DNA from: Pristionchus mayeri | Taxonomy: Eukaryota > Nematoda > Chromadorea > Rhabditida > Neodiplogasteridae | Length of the DNA stretch: 64,000 bases | Direction of reading: 5' to 3' | Assembly (NCBI GenBank): GCA_036245805.1 | Contig: BTRK01000003.1 | Coordinates: 31,141,215 to 31,205,214 of the forward strand | Shown here: positions 22,032 through 33,713 of the stretch, piece after piece | How positions within the stretch are numbered: position 1 is the stretch's first letter | How the letters are laid out: every line of letters begins with the position of its first letter | Translations under genes and position numbers: made by a program | Notes under the pieces: model-generated | What the model was told of the DNA's origin: nothing | The model's database searches: none | The model's input: the letters and a program-made list of their open reading frames with translations, nothing else

Positions 22032-23080
22032 CGTACGAAGAACGGGAGAGGATAGTACTGGACTGAATACTTGGACTGAAATTGAGTGGAAGGAAAGGGA
22101 TAGGAGATGATCGGATTGACGTACGGGATTCGTTGAGTGGTTTGCCATGCAACCATTAGTGAAACGGGCGTGCTCTCTTCATTCGTCGCACTATCTCACA
22201 TTGCACGCCTTCCGAGGGAAGAAGTGAAATAGAGAGAGTCCCGATTAGCGAATTGGTGCAACTGGTGTGCTCTCTTCATTTTTCTTTGTCTTCCACTTTG
22301 CATACCTTCCTAAAGAAGGCGCGAAGTTGGGAGAGTCAATTCACAATTGGTCCTCGCAAGTCCGTGCATGAGTCCAGAGAAGCAGAGAATTAGCGAAGCA
22401 TTGTGGAAGATCAGAGTTTCTTTTCCCATTGAATATTAATTACCGTTAATTACCCTTTGTTTCATATCTCGGATATCAAAGACATACAGGAAAGAGTGAG
22501 AGATAACAATAAATCGAGAGACCACGCTAAGTGAGGAGAAGCATGAACCATAAATGGAATTAATGCTTAAGCGCAAACTATTTCCGCTCACAACCACTAA
22601 ATGCAAAAACTAAAAATCATAAACTAAGCATGATCCAATTGATAATCTTTTTTTTGCTCACAAGGGAAATTTAATGCAATGTGTACTGCGAGGAGTGTGC
22701 GAGGTTTATCATTTTCATACTTCAATTCAATTTTCGACAGGACGACGTTTTCCACTGATAACACCACGGAATGCAACGAGCTGGGAGAGACTGCAACTGT
22801 TGAAACTTCTGAATACTCGAAGGATGATAAGTTTTTACCCGAATCTCAGTCGTTCGAGACCGAATCGAGTGCTTAGCGAGATCGTCCAGTGATCTCCCCG
22901 CGGTCTTGTACTCGGAACAAGCACTTTCTGATAAATATCTGTAAACTGTGAGCAGAAACACCACTTTTCGATATGTTTTTCAAACTGTACAAAGATACTT
23001 TTAACTTAGAGTCAAATATGATAATACTTAAGAATTGAATAAACGTAATTTCACATTCTTCACGTTCGTTATTTTCTAAT
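22032..23080. other. Intergenic region with diverged repeats
   Basis: Two diverged copies of a roughly 115-bp unit (GTGCTCTCTTCATT... at about 22170 and 22269). At 22740-22895 a segment ending GCGAGATCGTCCAGTGATCTC is related to 43540-43672; on the plus strand it could encode an acidic tail exon ending FETESSA, but I found no partner exons. Confidence 0.4.
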
Positions 23081-23090
23081 TGCTCATTTT

Positions 23091-23177
23091 GCATTCGACC
23101 TCTGACCAATATTAATTCATATCCTCTCATTCTCCATTCACTCTTTCTATTTTCCTCCATCGCGCGCGGTCTTCTCG
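23091..23177 (+). promoter_or_regulatory. Shared 5' module, copy 1
   Basis: Begins CATTTTGCATTCGACCTCTG and ends CGCGCGCGGTCTTCTCG at the start codon. The same module precedes four other plus-strand family loci. Confidence 0.7.
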
Positions 23178-24075
23178 ATGTCGACGGAACTCGCCCTGGG
23201 ACTCGGCATCAGTGCAACAGTTGGAATTTTTCGTTACTTTTTTATTAAAAATATTACTAATTCAGATCAGTGCGGGCATGTTTCTGTGCAGCCGCAAGCG
23301 AACTGGCAGTCATGCATCCAATAGTGAGACTATCCCTTCTTTATACGATATTTAGCCAGAAATAGTTAATTTTCCGTTAAATCCTGACAAAGGTGCCCAA
23401 AAATTATCGTAACCAAACATCCAAATGTAAAACAAATTGACCGGAATTAAGGTGCGCTCAAATCGTCGACTGAGAAATCGAAGGGAGGAACGCCGAGAAA
23501 GAGCAAGAAAGACGATAAATGTGAGATTTTTTACAAAAAATTTAATGAAATAAAATACTTTCTTTACAGCAAGCAAGCACCAAGAGGGACAGACCACGGA
23601 CATCGAGGGACTTCGGACGGAGAAATTTTCTGCTCTGACGGGGCCGAAAGGTGTGAAGAAACAACCAAATCACTTCTCCAAACCATCGGTTGATCTACCC
23701 CTCTTCAGTCGTCTCGGTCGATATCCCTACCAAAGCTGCAGCTGCAGCAGCTGCAAAAGGAGGAGGAGGAGGAGAGAACCGTCTCCAGACTCCACCAGTG
23801 TCGCCTATCCTGCTGCAGGTAGATATCGAGACACAAGGGGAAATAACAGTTATAACCCGAAAATATAAATAAGAGAAAAGGATTAATGATAATAAATGGA
23901 CTAACGGCAGAGGGACTAATGAGCACTATCCATGCGTGCATCTGATACTGGCTTCCATTGGGCAATTGTCTGTCTGAAAATGTAAATTAACATAATGCTG
24001 CAGGAGCCTCGTGGTGCAGCAGCTGCAGCCGGTCCCCAGCTGCCGACGGGATTCGCCTCTGTTGCTCTTGCTTAG
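23178..24075 (+). CDS. Ectodomain-less family member (transmembrane helix plus tail), 143 aa, intact
   Basis: Six exons: 23178-23219, 23266-23323, 23452-23520, 23570-23650, 23709-23818 and 24004-24075; 432 nt, phases agree. The shared 5' module and ATG are fused directly to the transmembrane exon (MSTELALGLGISAT), so signal peptide and ectodomain are missing. A 28-bp loss at the exon end leaves a shorter but still hydrophobic helix ending MFLCSRKR. The tail matches the intact gene at 45936-48921: STEKSKGGTPRKSKK, TTDIEGLRTEKFSALTGPK, VVSVDIPTK, an Ala/Gly run and the conserved end TGFASVALA. With no signal peptide it would insert as a reverse-anchor or stay cytosolic. A dominant or adaptor role is inference. 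Confidence 0.7.
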
Positions 24076-24252
24076 AAGAGAAGGCGACGGAAAGGAAAAT
24101 ACCAAAAACAGAGCGAGATAAATGATTAAAATCAGTAAAGATTCAAAAATGTATCTGGATGAGCAACTATTTACTCGAAGTAGGAGGTTCTAAGCATACA
24201 ACGAGAAAAGTCACGAACAATTTTTATTGGCACGTTGTGGTGTTGAAATTGA

Positions 24253-24318
24253 CGATTTTGCATTCGACCTCTGTCAATTCACTCCTCATCTTTTCCTCCA
24301 TCGCGCGCGGTCTTCTCA
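24253..24318 (+). promoter_or_regulatory. Shared 5' module, copy 2 (shortened)
   Basis: CATTTTGCATTCGACCTCTG-like start followed by TTTTCCTCCATCGCGCGCGG and TCTTCTCA before the ATG at 24319. About 30 bp shorter in the middle than other copies. Confidence 0.65.
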
Positions 24319-26465
24319 ATGAGGATTCGAATAATGTTCTTTTTTTCTCATTGTATCTCTTTTTTCATTTGTATGTCTTTCTTTTCAGTTTGTTCGGACT
24401 CCTCCTATTTCATCTCGCGATTGGATTTGAAATATTGGGTTTAAAATTCAATGATGCTCCATCAATCGATCCGTGTACAGACAATAAGGTGGCCAATGAT
24501 TTCATTCTATCTCTATCTTGCCAGGCAGGAAATAGAAAGGGTTCAGAATGTAGATGGCATTTCACACGAAGCCAATACCAATTAAATTGTGCTTCTTTTC
24601 AGGTGTGTGTCTACTTTCTCGCGGACAAGTGTGCGATCAATGGAGGAAAACCCATCGGGAAGTGATACTGATGAGAAGAACACGTGATGTATTATCGTGC
24701 TCTTTCTCTACTCTATCTTTAAACTCGGTGAAAAATATATGTGGAGGCCAAATGTTAACACTATTACTGTGAGAACAGAACTCGTAGTCCGTTGTGTCAT
24801 TCTGCGTGTGCCCTAAAATACGGCCCTGTGCGATTTTGGACAACACAAATGGAACGATTTATTCAGTTTGTAGTTTTCGCGTTTATTTTCGCTCTTTTAC
24901 TTTTACTTATTTTTCGAGTTACTTCCAGCTTCGAGTTACTTCCAGCTATCACCTAGCTGTGTTATCCACGCCACAAGAGATTCACTATAACAATTATGGC
25001 TTTAACACGGCTTAACATAGCTGGAAGTAACTCGAAATGAAACAAAAGCGGAAAAAATAAATAAAAGTAAAAGAGCGAAAAAGGAGCGAAAATAAACGCG
25101 AAAACTACAAACTACAACCTGAATAAATCGTTCCATTTGTGTTGTCCAAAATCGCACAGGGCAGTACTTTAGGGCACACTCAGCATGACACAACGGACTA
25201 CGAGTTCTGTTCTCACAATAACGAACCAAACATATTATTTTTTCAACTAAAATCTCGAAACAAATTAGTGCGCAGGAGAACCGAATAAATTAATACTATG
25301 ACAGGTGCCATGTAGCCCCTCTCCTTTTCATCTTACACAAACGAGGACCTTTTCACTCGATTAGGCTTCGAGTTGGTACTTGAAACAAATTTCTATTAGG
25401 AGATTTAGCACATTTTGACAACTTGTAAGACAGGAGCTGCAAATATACTCATTCAATATCACCGCTAACGGAGAAGTACGATTGTTTTCTTCTAACAGAA
25501 AAATTGCATTTAGAAATTATCAATATTTTGAACCACCTTATTGCATTATTGTTTATTTAGAAACTCATCAACCTTATCGCGGGCTCAAATGTCACATATA
25601 TCTCGCTCAAAGCTCCACGAAAAAATACTATGACGGATTCGCGGTTCGCTGAAAAACTCAGCAAGTTAAGTGAGTTTTAATCATTTGAGCTTAGTATAAC
25701 ATTTTAACGTTTAGGCGTTTACGACCCATCTGAATGCTCCGCGGGTATTTTTTCGTTTTTTAAATAAAATTTTAATATTTTTGTTTATATTTAAATATTT
25801 TCAGATGCAACTACACTTTCTTCGGGGGCGAAAATCGGGGTTGGAATCGGCGTAGGAGTTGGAGTTATCTTGATTATTGCTGGAGTGAGTCGCTCTTTCC
25901 AAATGGTGTCTATGATAATTCTATAAACAATTACGTTTTTTTTAGATATTTGCTTCGTTTATCTGAGGAGACGAAGGCGATCGAGAATAATGGAAGAAGG
26001 AATGTATGTTGCTCCAGTACGATCTCCGACTGAGAAATCGATTGGAGGAACACCGGGAAAGAGCAGAAGCAATAAATGTAAAGTATATTTAACAGAGTTG
26101 CAATTAAAAATCTTCTTTAGCAAATGAGACTACGAGAGAATTCGGGACAATGCAAAAAGGTGAGCGCAATGCAATACTATCGATGCTCGTTCATCCATTC
26201 ATAAAATCTATTTTTCCGTGGATGATTAACCCCAATCTACAGAGACCACGGAAGGTGGGAAGTGGGCAATCCACCGTCCGACTCGCCCCGATTCTCCCTT
26301 CAAAAAGCAGGTATCATAAAAGTGAGATATAACTTGAATTCAATAGGAGATGTTAAACTGTGTAGTCAAAAAAGGTCATGCGATTGTTATTGTAAGAAAC
26401 GGAGAAATTGTGTTTCGAACTGAAAATTGCAGCAGCCTCGAGGTTCCCGTGCAACACTCGCGTAG
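24319..26465 (+). pseudogene. Broken copy of the receptor at 49192-51028
   Basis: The 17-nt start exon (24319-24335) and signal exon are present, but several lesions follow. The donor after exon 3 reads GG instead of GT (near 24656). A 460-bp palindrome sits in the next intron. Exon 4 has an in-frame TAG (AM*PLSF, near 25315). The Trp and RFxF exons are missing. The exon after the membrane helix has lost one base (CTTCGTTT versus CTTCCGTTT, near 25955), giving a stop where the other gene has its Arg run. Tail exons survive, ending QPRGSRATLA at 26465. Confidence 0.85.
24764..25222. repeat. 460-bp palindrome in pseudogene intron
   Basis: Left arm starts ACTGTGAGAACAGAACTCGT, right arm ends with its complement; the centre is near 24990. 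Arms are nearly identical. Confidence 0.85.
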
Positions 26466-26807
26466 AAGTGCAAGCGACGGATTGGGAACTACCAAAAACC
26501 AATCGAGATAAAGAATCACAATCATTCCTTTTGAAGAAGCATAATCCGGTTTCCCCAAACTAATGAATGTCCAATGTCCTGCCCGGCCACGTTTCCTACT
26601 CACAGGTACCATTTCCTTTAGAATTCCATAAGAACTCAAATTTGAAATCATTAATCATTTTCAAAGTAGCATTTGCGAATACGAATCGGAAAAACAATTT
26701 TTTAAAATCTTTTAATAATGACCTAGCTATGTCAAGAACAACAAATACATGTGTTTCATTTAAAATAGTTTATCGTTTATTTGTTCATTTTGGTTTAGGC
26801 ATTCATT

Positions 26808-29800
26808 CTAGTTGTTTGTGCCAATATGACTAATAGTTGTTCCTCCGAGTGAGTGAACCTTTTGAACACTTTTACTAATCTCCTTATGTCCTCCATCTTC
26901 CTCTTTCTTATTTCCAGTCTTTCGGGGCTTGTTATCATCCACTTCGACTTCTTTATTGCTTCCACTCTTTAAACTTTGACCAGTCTTGCTAGTTTTTCTA
27001 CTGGTAAGGCCTTGAAAGTCAAAAACATTGTACATTTGTTCGTAAACAAATCTGGAAGATCTTACCCTTTTCTGTCCGATTGTGAACGCGTCTTCGATAG
27101 AATCTCACGAAAAAGAGCACACCGATCTGAATAATAAATAATTCGTAAAATAAGAGTGAAAACAGTCATCTCAATTCGAACTTCACTTACGATAATGACA
27201 AGAAGAAGGAGAACTCCTCCAATTCCAAGGCCAAGTTTCAACGACAGACTCGATTTGGCTCCAGATGGAACGCCGACATCTGGATACTTAGAATTGAGAA
27301 TTATCAAAAGTTGCTGGTATGTACTCGGTTTTTCAGTGATTTTTTCAGTGGAATTTGAGAACTCTTTTTGGTTAGTGATACCCATTTTGTTTGTAATATC
27401 GATTTGACCTAAAAATAAAATCGTCATCTTCAATTCTTGTTATCCCATTGTTTGGCCTTCTTATTTAAAATAACAAAGTAAATTAAGAAAAACAAATTAC
27501 TCGGATTCTCCTTGGAACACTGCAGTTCAACAAAGGAATTGGTCGATCGATTACCTTAAATTAGATGAAGATTTATTGTTTTGCATGTCAAGTCATTATC
27601 GTACCATTTTCCCACGTTGCCAGCCAATTTCCCATACTGCATTGAATAGTATCTACAGCTTGCCAACTACGCATACTCTCCGAATTAGCTGGAAAGCTGA
27701 CCCTGCAAGTTTGTTTTTTTTTAATTTTTTTCGGGAGGGTTTTTGCCAGAAATTGGAAGGGCAGTAGAGCGAAGTGCCGTTGTAGGTTATCTGAGGAGAG
27801 GTTGACTTGTATATGATTTTTGAAACCTTTAATACGATTTGTTAATATTTATTGGCGCGGGTGGTGCAGTGTTGTGAGGCGCCGCTCGAGTCCGATACAA
27901 GGGTCCCGAGTTCGATCCCCCGCCTGGGCAGACCAAGCCCTCTATCCCCTTTGCCTCGGTTGCGAAAGGTATAGTTTTTTTTTATATTTTCTAGTTCTCT
28001 TACTAAGGTAGTTTTCTCTACGTTTCACATCATTTTCATTTTAAGTTCCCTAGAAGCACTTTGGACGCAGGGATACGTAGTCCTAGCAGTAGTCGGCCTT
28101 ACCACACTACACCACCTAGCGTATTCGTTCTTTACTACTGTAAAATTGCTTGAAGTGGCTACACATTTACCTTTTAAAAAAATATCTAAAATAGTACATT
28201 ACCTTATCGCAGTTCATTTCATTGCAAACTTTCTTTATTTTGTTGCAAGTGACTGAATATATTTTATATTGTTGATTAGTGTAACACCTTACTACGCTCA
28301 TTGAGTACTTGAAGGAGACGTGGATCCTTGAGCTCGATTGTCACAGGGCTTCGCAAGGAGTGATAAAAGAATGTAGCTTTCGAGCCTCCGAATATAATTA
28401 TGAGTTTCTGAAATCATTAATTAAAATTAAACTATTTTAATGGACTAACTATAATCGATATGTTTGTAAAAAGCGTTGAGTGCTAAATGTGATGTTTAGA
28501 ATAGGAAAAGGGATGCACGAAAAAAACCAGCTTCGTCAGTACGATGCAGAAAAAAAGACGGGATAAGATATATTTATATTTTATCTACACTCGGCGGCGC
28601 AACGAAAGACGAATAATTCTTATGGATTATGATGCAAGAGAGTTGACTCTCCTCACATTTTGGAACGAAAGGAGATACGAAAGGAGGAGAATCTGGGGGA
28701 TGGAGGGGAGCAAAGATTCAATCGGCTGGTCTCATCTTTCTTGGATGAGCCCCCTGAGGGGTCATGATTCGATTCTCCCCCCCCCTTCCATACATTTCCT
28801 CATCGCACTTTTTTATATGACAGAGATACTTTTAATGGATGGCCTCTAATGGCTTGGCTCAAAATTAAAATTTTCGACAAACGATTTCACGGACGATTCG
28901 TATCGACGAGAGATGCCTACAGCCGATAATAGCCGCAAAACACACATTTTGAGGGGGGGGGGGGGGTCACGTCCCCTCAAAGTGTATGCGACGTGAGGCG
29001 AATCCGCGTTTCTAGCCCGTTAGGAGGTGGGGAACAGTGATGGGTAGATTAAGATAAAGATGACATTCGAACCTCTCTACCAGCTGAAATGTTGAAAGAG
29101 TATCGCAATCGTTTGCGCCGCCCGGTTCCAGGATCAATTGGATCCAGAGTCTCCATGGCAATATCCGCACTTTCCTCTGAACAAAAAATTGAATTTTAAA
29201 ATAAAAAAAATCGTTACGTATTCCTATAGCATTCCATGTGAAGTGAACAGTCGACGGAGTGGGAAATTTGAAATGAGCATGGCCGAAGAGGAAACTTGAG
29301 TGTAAGTAAATTATGTACAACAACGATTAAATTACATAATACCTGATATGTTCGATTTTGTGGTACGCTGTAATGATAAACGTCCATGTTTCCAGAGTGT
29401 GAAGTCTGGCAAAATTGGTATACATTATTTTCTTAGTGATTCCGACTCACTCAATTTCGATTTCTGCATAAAATGTGTTCTGATCGCCTAGCTTGCACTT
29501 AGCCTTCGAATCCCAAACTATGCCTGCGATTATTTCGTAAAATTATTATTTTCCTTTCATTCAACTTGTAGCAATATACTAAATCAAAGAAACACAGTAG
29601 TGAAAATTATTCTTGAAAAACAACAAGAAAAAACCTTGTAATTGTTCTTTCGTGAATGCTCCGTCTATCTCACAACTGTCCTTGACGTATAGAACACACA
29701 CCTGAAAAGAGAAATTGGTCTATATTCGTCTAATTTTCCTACGAGGTTCAAAATACAATTGAATGCTTCTTGAACTTACTTTATTTTCCGGGCAGGCAGG

Positions 29801-30044
29801 GATTGGTTCTGCGTCGAATAGACATCCAATCAGGGGAAGAAAGAGAAGTAGACTGTTGTAAGAAAGGCGTAATGATAGAATCATTATTGAGTGCACACAT
29901 TCAATTCAATGTATTATAGGGTCCAAAGCATGTTGGATTGTGGAGCTAATCTTTTCGAATATTATCCTTTCAAATAGGCGAAATGTGAGAGAAAAGAGAA
30001 AGAAAATCATCGAAAAAATAAACGAACCTAGTCCACTTTCCCAT
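26808..30044 (-). CDS. Type I membrane receptor-like protein, 356 aa, intact (family member)
   Basis: Eleven exons (minus): 30028-30044, 29780-29852, 29635-29701, 29451-29523, 29343-29405, 29218-29294, 29073-29176, 28293-28407, 27191-27408, 27066-27126 and 26808-27010; 1,071 nt, phases agree. Several exon lengths (17, 73, 73, 63 and 77 nt) equal those of the plus-strand members. Motifs: signal SLLLFLPLIGC, PACPENK, VCVLYVKDSCEI, GIVWDSKAKC, LETWTFIITAY, FKFPTPSTVHFTW, RYSFNISAG, KLIIIFGGSK, a helix LGLGIGGVLLLLVII, the basic stop RFYRRR and a Lys/Ser-rich, acidic tail with no Cys module. SINE-like sequences lie in intron 8. Cell-surface location inferred; ligand unknown. Confidence 0.8.
27854..27926 (+). 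mobile_element. tRNA-derived SINE head
   Basis: GGCGCGGGTGGTGCAGTG carries an A-box-like sequence, and GAGTTCGATCC about 35 bp on is a B box. CCCCGCC can pair with the 5' end. A Pol III promoter and SINE origin fit better than a working tRNA, since the anticodon arm is poor. Confidence 0.6.
28045..28125 (-). mobile_element. Second SINE-like head, opposite orientation
   Basis: On the minus strand GGTGGTGTAGTGTGG resembles the A box of the element at 27854, but the B box (GGACTACGTATCCC) is poor. It faces the first about 120 bp away. Confidence 0.4.
28420..29072. other. Intronic stretch
   Basis: Intron 7 of the minus-strand receptor. Contains a G run at about 28952-28966 and C-rich runs near 28780; no exon or element recognised. 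Confidence 0.4.
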
Positions 30045-30070
30045 TGAGAAGACCGCTCGCGATGGAGGAA
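30045..30070 (-). promoter_or_regulatory. Shared 5' module on the minus strand (core only)
   Basis: Read on the minus strand, CTCCATCGCGAGCGGTCTTC precedes the ATG of the receptor at 30044, matching the 3' half of the module upstream of the plus-strand genes. Confidence 0.6.
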
Positions 30071-31045
30071 AAGAGTAAGAGTGAGGGGAGAAATGAGATA
30101 TAAATTGGAGGGAGAAGGAGACAAAGAACAATTATAATATGAAAAATCAATTATCTTTGACAGCAAAATGTTCACAAAATAATTTTGAATTGACAGTGAT
30201 TATATGAGCTTATTTGCGTAAGAGTCGAGCAGATTTGGCGGATGCTGGGACAGCCCTTCCCCATAGCTCGGTGTTTTTTCTCTGATTTTCGAGACGGAAT
30301 CTAGTGCACGATCAAGAGACTTTTTGATTCGTTGAAGGGTGCGAATGGTGACCTAGATCATGCGATCCACTTTTCCGCACTCATTCGAAAGGTATCATAT
30401 ACCTTTCGAATCAGTGCGCAAAGGTGGATCGCATGATCTAGGTTTATATATGGTTACTTCATATTGAATGTTATCGAGTCATACGTCAAACCGAGCATGG
30501 CTCCTTTTTTGCTTTTTGAGCGATTCTCACTGTATCATCGGGAAATGGGAGGGATGAAAATGATAGGATCATTTCCCTCTCTCTCATTTCACATTGATAG
30601 CTCTGTCTCGCAGGTTAAGCGGAAAACGAGCCACGGTGCTCGTGAAGTTAAACGGTGCACGGTGCATTAAAACGAGTCAAAAAATCGTCCTACCTCGAGA
30701 ACCAGTGCGATTCATGTATAATCACTTATACGGTTAGATACGCATTGAAATTCTACTTGGTAGTGCGTGTTTCCAGTTTTAGGTGTTTAGGTCCCGAAAG
30801 AATTAACGAAAAACAGTTTTTGCCTGAAGTGACGTGGCGCCACCCCAACTCAATATTAAAGGTTCATGTTAAATGAAGTAGACCACGTTGGTCAGCATCA
30901 AACTATACCCCAGTAAAAATGTTTTCATGAGGTTGGTGTTTAGAGAATCTTTTGCTGAATTTTTTTGCCAACTGTCTCATATGATGTTAATTAATATTAA
31001 AATATACATAATTTCATTATCTGCACGTTCGTATTTTGATGATTG
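30071..31045. other. Intergenic region
   Basis: Separates the divergent receptor loci. Apart from the palindrome at 30351-30443 I see no gene or repeat. Confidence 0.4.
30351..30443. repeat. 93-bp near-perfect palindrome
   Basis: ACCTAGATCATGCGATCCAC... mirrors itself across a centre at about 30397 (TATCATATACC). Mismatches are few. It would form a long hairpin without a loop. Confidence 0.85.
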
Positions 31046-31141
31046 CTCATTTTGCATTCGACCTCTGTACATTCTCTATTCATTCTCCTCTCATTTTCCA
31101 TTCATTTCTTCCCTTTTCCTCCATCTCGCGCGGTCTTCTCA
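31046..31141 (+). promoter_or_regulatory. Shared 5' module, copy 3
   Basis: CATTTTGCATTCGACCTCTG to TCGCGCGGTCTTCTCA just before the ATG at 31142. One CG of the CGCGCGCG core is lost. Confidence 0.65.
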
Positions 31142-31575
31142 ATGAGGATTCGAATCAGGTCCGCATTTTTCTCATTTTTATTATTATTATTCTATTTCTC
31201 TTTTCAGTTTATTCAGTCTACTCCTCCTCCTTCCTCTTCTATCACTTGGAGGACAAATCGATCCCTGCCCAGAAAATAATGTCAGTTAGGGAAATTCGCT
31301 GCACTTTTTTCAAAAAATTGCCCTTACTCTAAGTTTCCTCTCCAGGTGCGCGTCAACTTTGTAGATGATTTGTGTAAAGTTAACGGCGAATATGCTAAAG
31401 GACACATCGGTAAGGATATTTGATTGCAGTTATGTACATATAGAAATACGATGGAGGATGCTAACTAATCATTCAAATATTACATAATAAGGTTGTTTTC
31501 AGGACTCGTCTGGGAATCTCCATATGATTGCAAGAACAAAGATTACTTCAATATGTTCGCGCGACTGGAGATTAG
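31142..31575 (+). pseudogene. 5' fragment of a receptor gene like 45936-48921
   Basis: Exons 31142-31158, 31208-31280, 31346-31409 and 31503-31575 have the same sizes as exons 1-4 of the intact gene. The conserved VCV Cys is Arg (VRV). No exon 5 or later follows; palindromic DNA begins about 100 bp downstream. Confidence 0.85.
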
Positions 31576-31676
31576 GTATGTCTACTTCAGTATTTGCTCG
31601 TACTGACGAAACACTAAGTCAAGACGAGCAAATATACACATATTGCGGCTCGCCGTCCACCCTTTAGGATTCATCA

Positions 31677-32218
31677 CGCGTATCACGAGTCAGTGGATGA
31701 AGCATTACCCCTCGGGAACATTTTCAAAAAAATTGTTCCTGATTTTACTCATATTTTAGTGTTAGAATACCCTAGACGCAAGTTTTCGAAAAATATGGGT
31801 CATAGGTCCCAAAGCCGGCTTTCAGGAATTTTCCGGTTTTGTACCCGGCTACGCTGTATTTCAGCTCCCAGATGTGCTAGAGAGATGGAAGTGGGCTCAA
31901 AATGATCGGAAAATTATTTCCAGAAACTTTTATGTTGAAAGTATTTTTGAAAACTCGGTAAGAAAAGAGTTATGCCTAAAATATCGTTTTTCTCTGCAGA
32001 AAACAATGTTTTTCTCTACCGGTGGCCTTGTCATGGATTTTCTATTCAAAAATAGTAAGTAGAAGTCAATAGGTACACAGCAAAAATACTTTCGAAAAAC
32101 TCAACCATGCCTTCAATGTAGATATTTCTGGTCAAACATGAAAAATTTGAAAATTTTGAAAATTCATATTTTCCTAATCTCCGCCAATTCTTTCTCTGAA
32201 ACTTGAATTAATGTTAAT
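31677..32218. repeat. Single arm related to the 19.7-kb palindrome
   Basis: Starts CGCGTATCACGAGTCAGTGG, as the 19743-21136 element does, and shares the AGCCGGCTTT[CT]AGGAATTTTC stretch. No partner arm found. Confidence 0.6.
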
Positions 32219-33625
32219 ACTTCTTTTATAGCAAGAAAATCACGCATACAGTCGCGCCGGAAAGTGAGTAGACGATTTTTATTTTTGATATAACTTTTGT
32301 TACAGTTGGCCGATCGAGTTAAATGTTGTGGTAGTATATACCAAATCCATCTAGGAATACAATGCGGATACTGAGCCATTAATTGCATCATCACTGATTT
32401 TGTAGTGATGACGCAATCGAAAAACACTTTTTCAATCATCCATTATTCTTACATAGAGTTTTTCCTGCTCGCCAAACTTTCTGAGCTTGGAGATATGTTC
32501 GAGGACTATCCAGAGAAAAAAATTGAAGTTGCAGCTCGGTCGTATCTTGGCTGCAGCAGTGCTGCAAAATCAAGGTCGCGAATTTAGATCTCAGCTTCTA
32601 GACAAGCTAGAGACTCGTTCAAAGCATCAAAATGATCGCCATCATGATAACAAATGATCTTGAGAATATGAAAACAATATCTCGATATTTGCCCTCAGGG
32701 CACGAAAAAATCACTTTTTGGCATGACCATTTTTTGGACATTCATAACTTTGCGGGAAAGTTTGCTAAAAATCTGGTGTTTACATAGTCATATTCAAAAT
32801 GTATTGGAGAACTGAGTCCCAACTTTTTAGAGTGTTTGGATAACTCTCCTGCCCGCGGCGACCTTTTTCGGAGAGATACTCGGGTCGGGAAACGCCCTGT
32901 TTACGCACTCTCGTCGTCTGTACTCTCTCGCCCATAGTGGTAAACAAGATGTTCCCGACCCGAGTGTCCCTCCGAAAAACGGTCGCTCCGGGACGGAAAG
33001 TTCTCCAAACACTCTAAAAAGTTGGGCATCAGTTCTCCAATACTTTGAATATGACTATGCGAAAACCAGATTTTTAGCAAACTTTCCCGCAAAGTTATGA
33101 ATGTCCAAAAAATGGTCATGCAAAAAAGGGATTTTTTCGTGCCCTGAGGGCAAATATCGAGATATTGTTTTCATATTCTCAAGATCATTTGTTATCATGA
33201 TGGCGATCATTTTGATTCTTTGAACGAGTCTCTAGCTTGTCTAGAAGCTGAGATCTAAATTTGCGACCGTGATTTTGCAGCACTGCTGCAGCCAAGATAC
33301 GACCGAGCTGCAACTTCAATTTTTTTCTCTGGGTAGTCCTGGAACAAATCTCCAAGCTCAGAAAGTTTGGTGGGCAGGAAAAAATCTATGTAAGAATAAT
33401 GGATGGTTGGAAAAGTGTTTTTCGATTGCGTCATCACTACAAAATCAGTGATGATGCAATCAATGGCTCAGTATCCGCATTGTATTCCTAGATGGATTTG
33501 GTATATAGTACTACTACATTTAACTTGATCGGTCAACTGTAACAAAAGTTATATCAAAAATAAAAATCGTCTACTCACTTTCCGGCGCGACTGTATGCGT
33601 GATTTTCTTGCTATAAAAGAAGTAT
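32219..33625. repeat. 1.4-kb palindrome
   Basis: Left edge ACTTCTTTTATAGCAAGAAA pairs with the right edge. Centre near 32922 between CTCGGGTCGGGAA and TTCCCGACCCGAG. Pairing runs with small differences across both arms. Confidence 0.9.
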
Positions 33626-33713
33626 GTTTTACCATATGTGACATTTTCTCAATTTTCTGAAAATATTTTTCACATTTCGTATTTTGAAGTGAATAATGGT
33701 TGAAACTTTTCAT

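Noticed and set aside
23690..23965. Long frames across Ala/Gly- and Ser/Cys-rich stretches on both strands (also near 4.0 kb)
   Set aside because: Shadow frames of GCAGCTGCAGC-type codon runs; only the frame that continues the family tail agrees with the splice phases.
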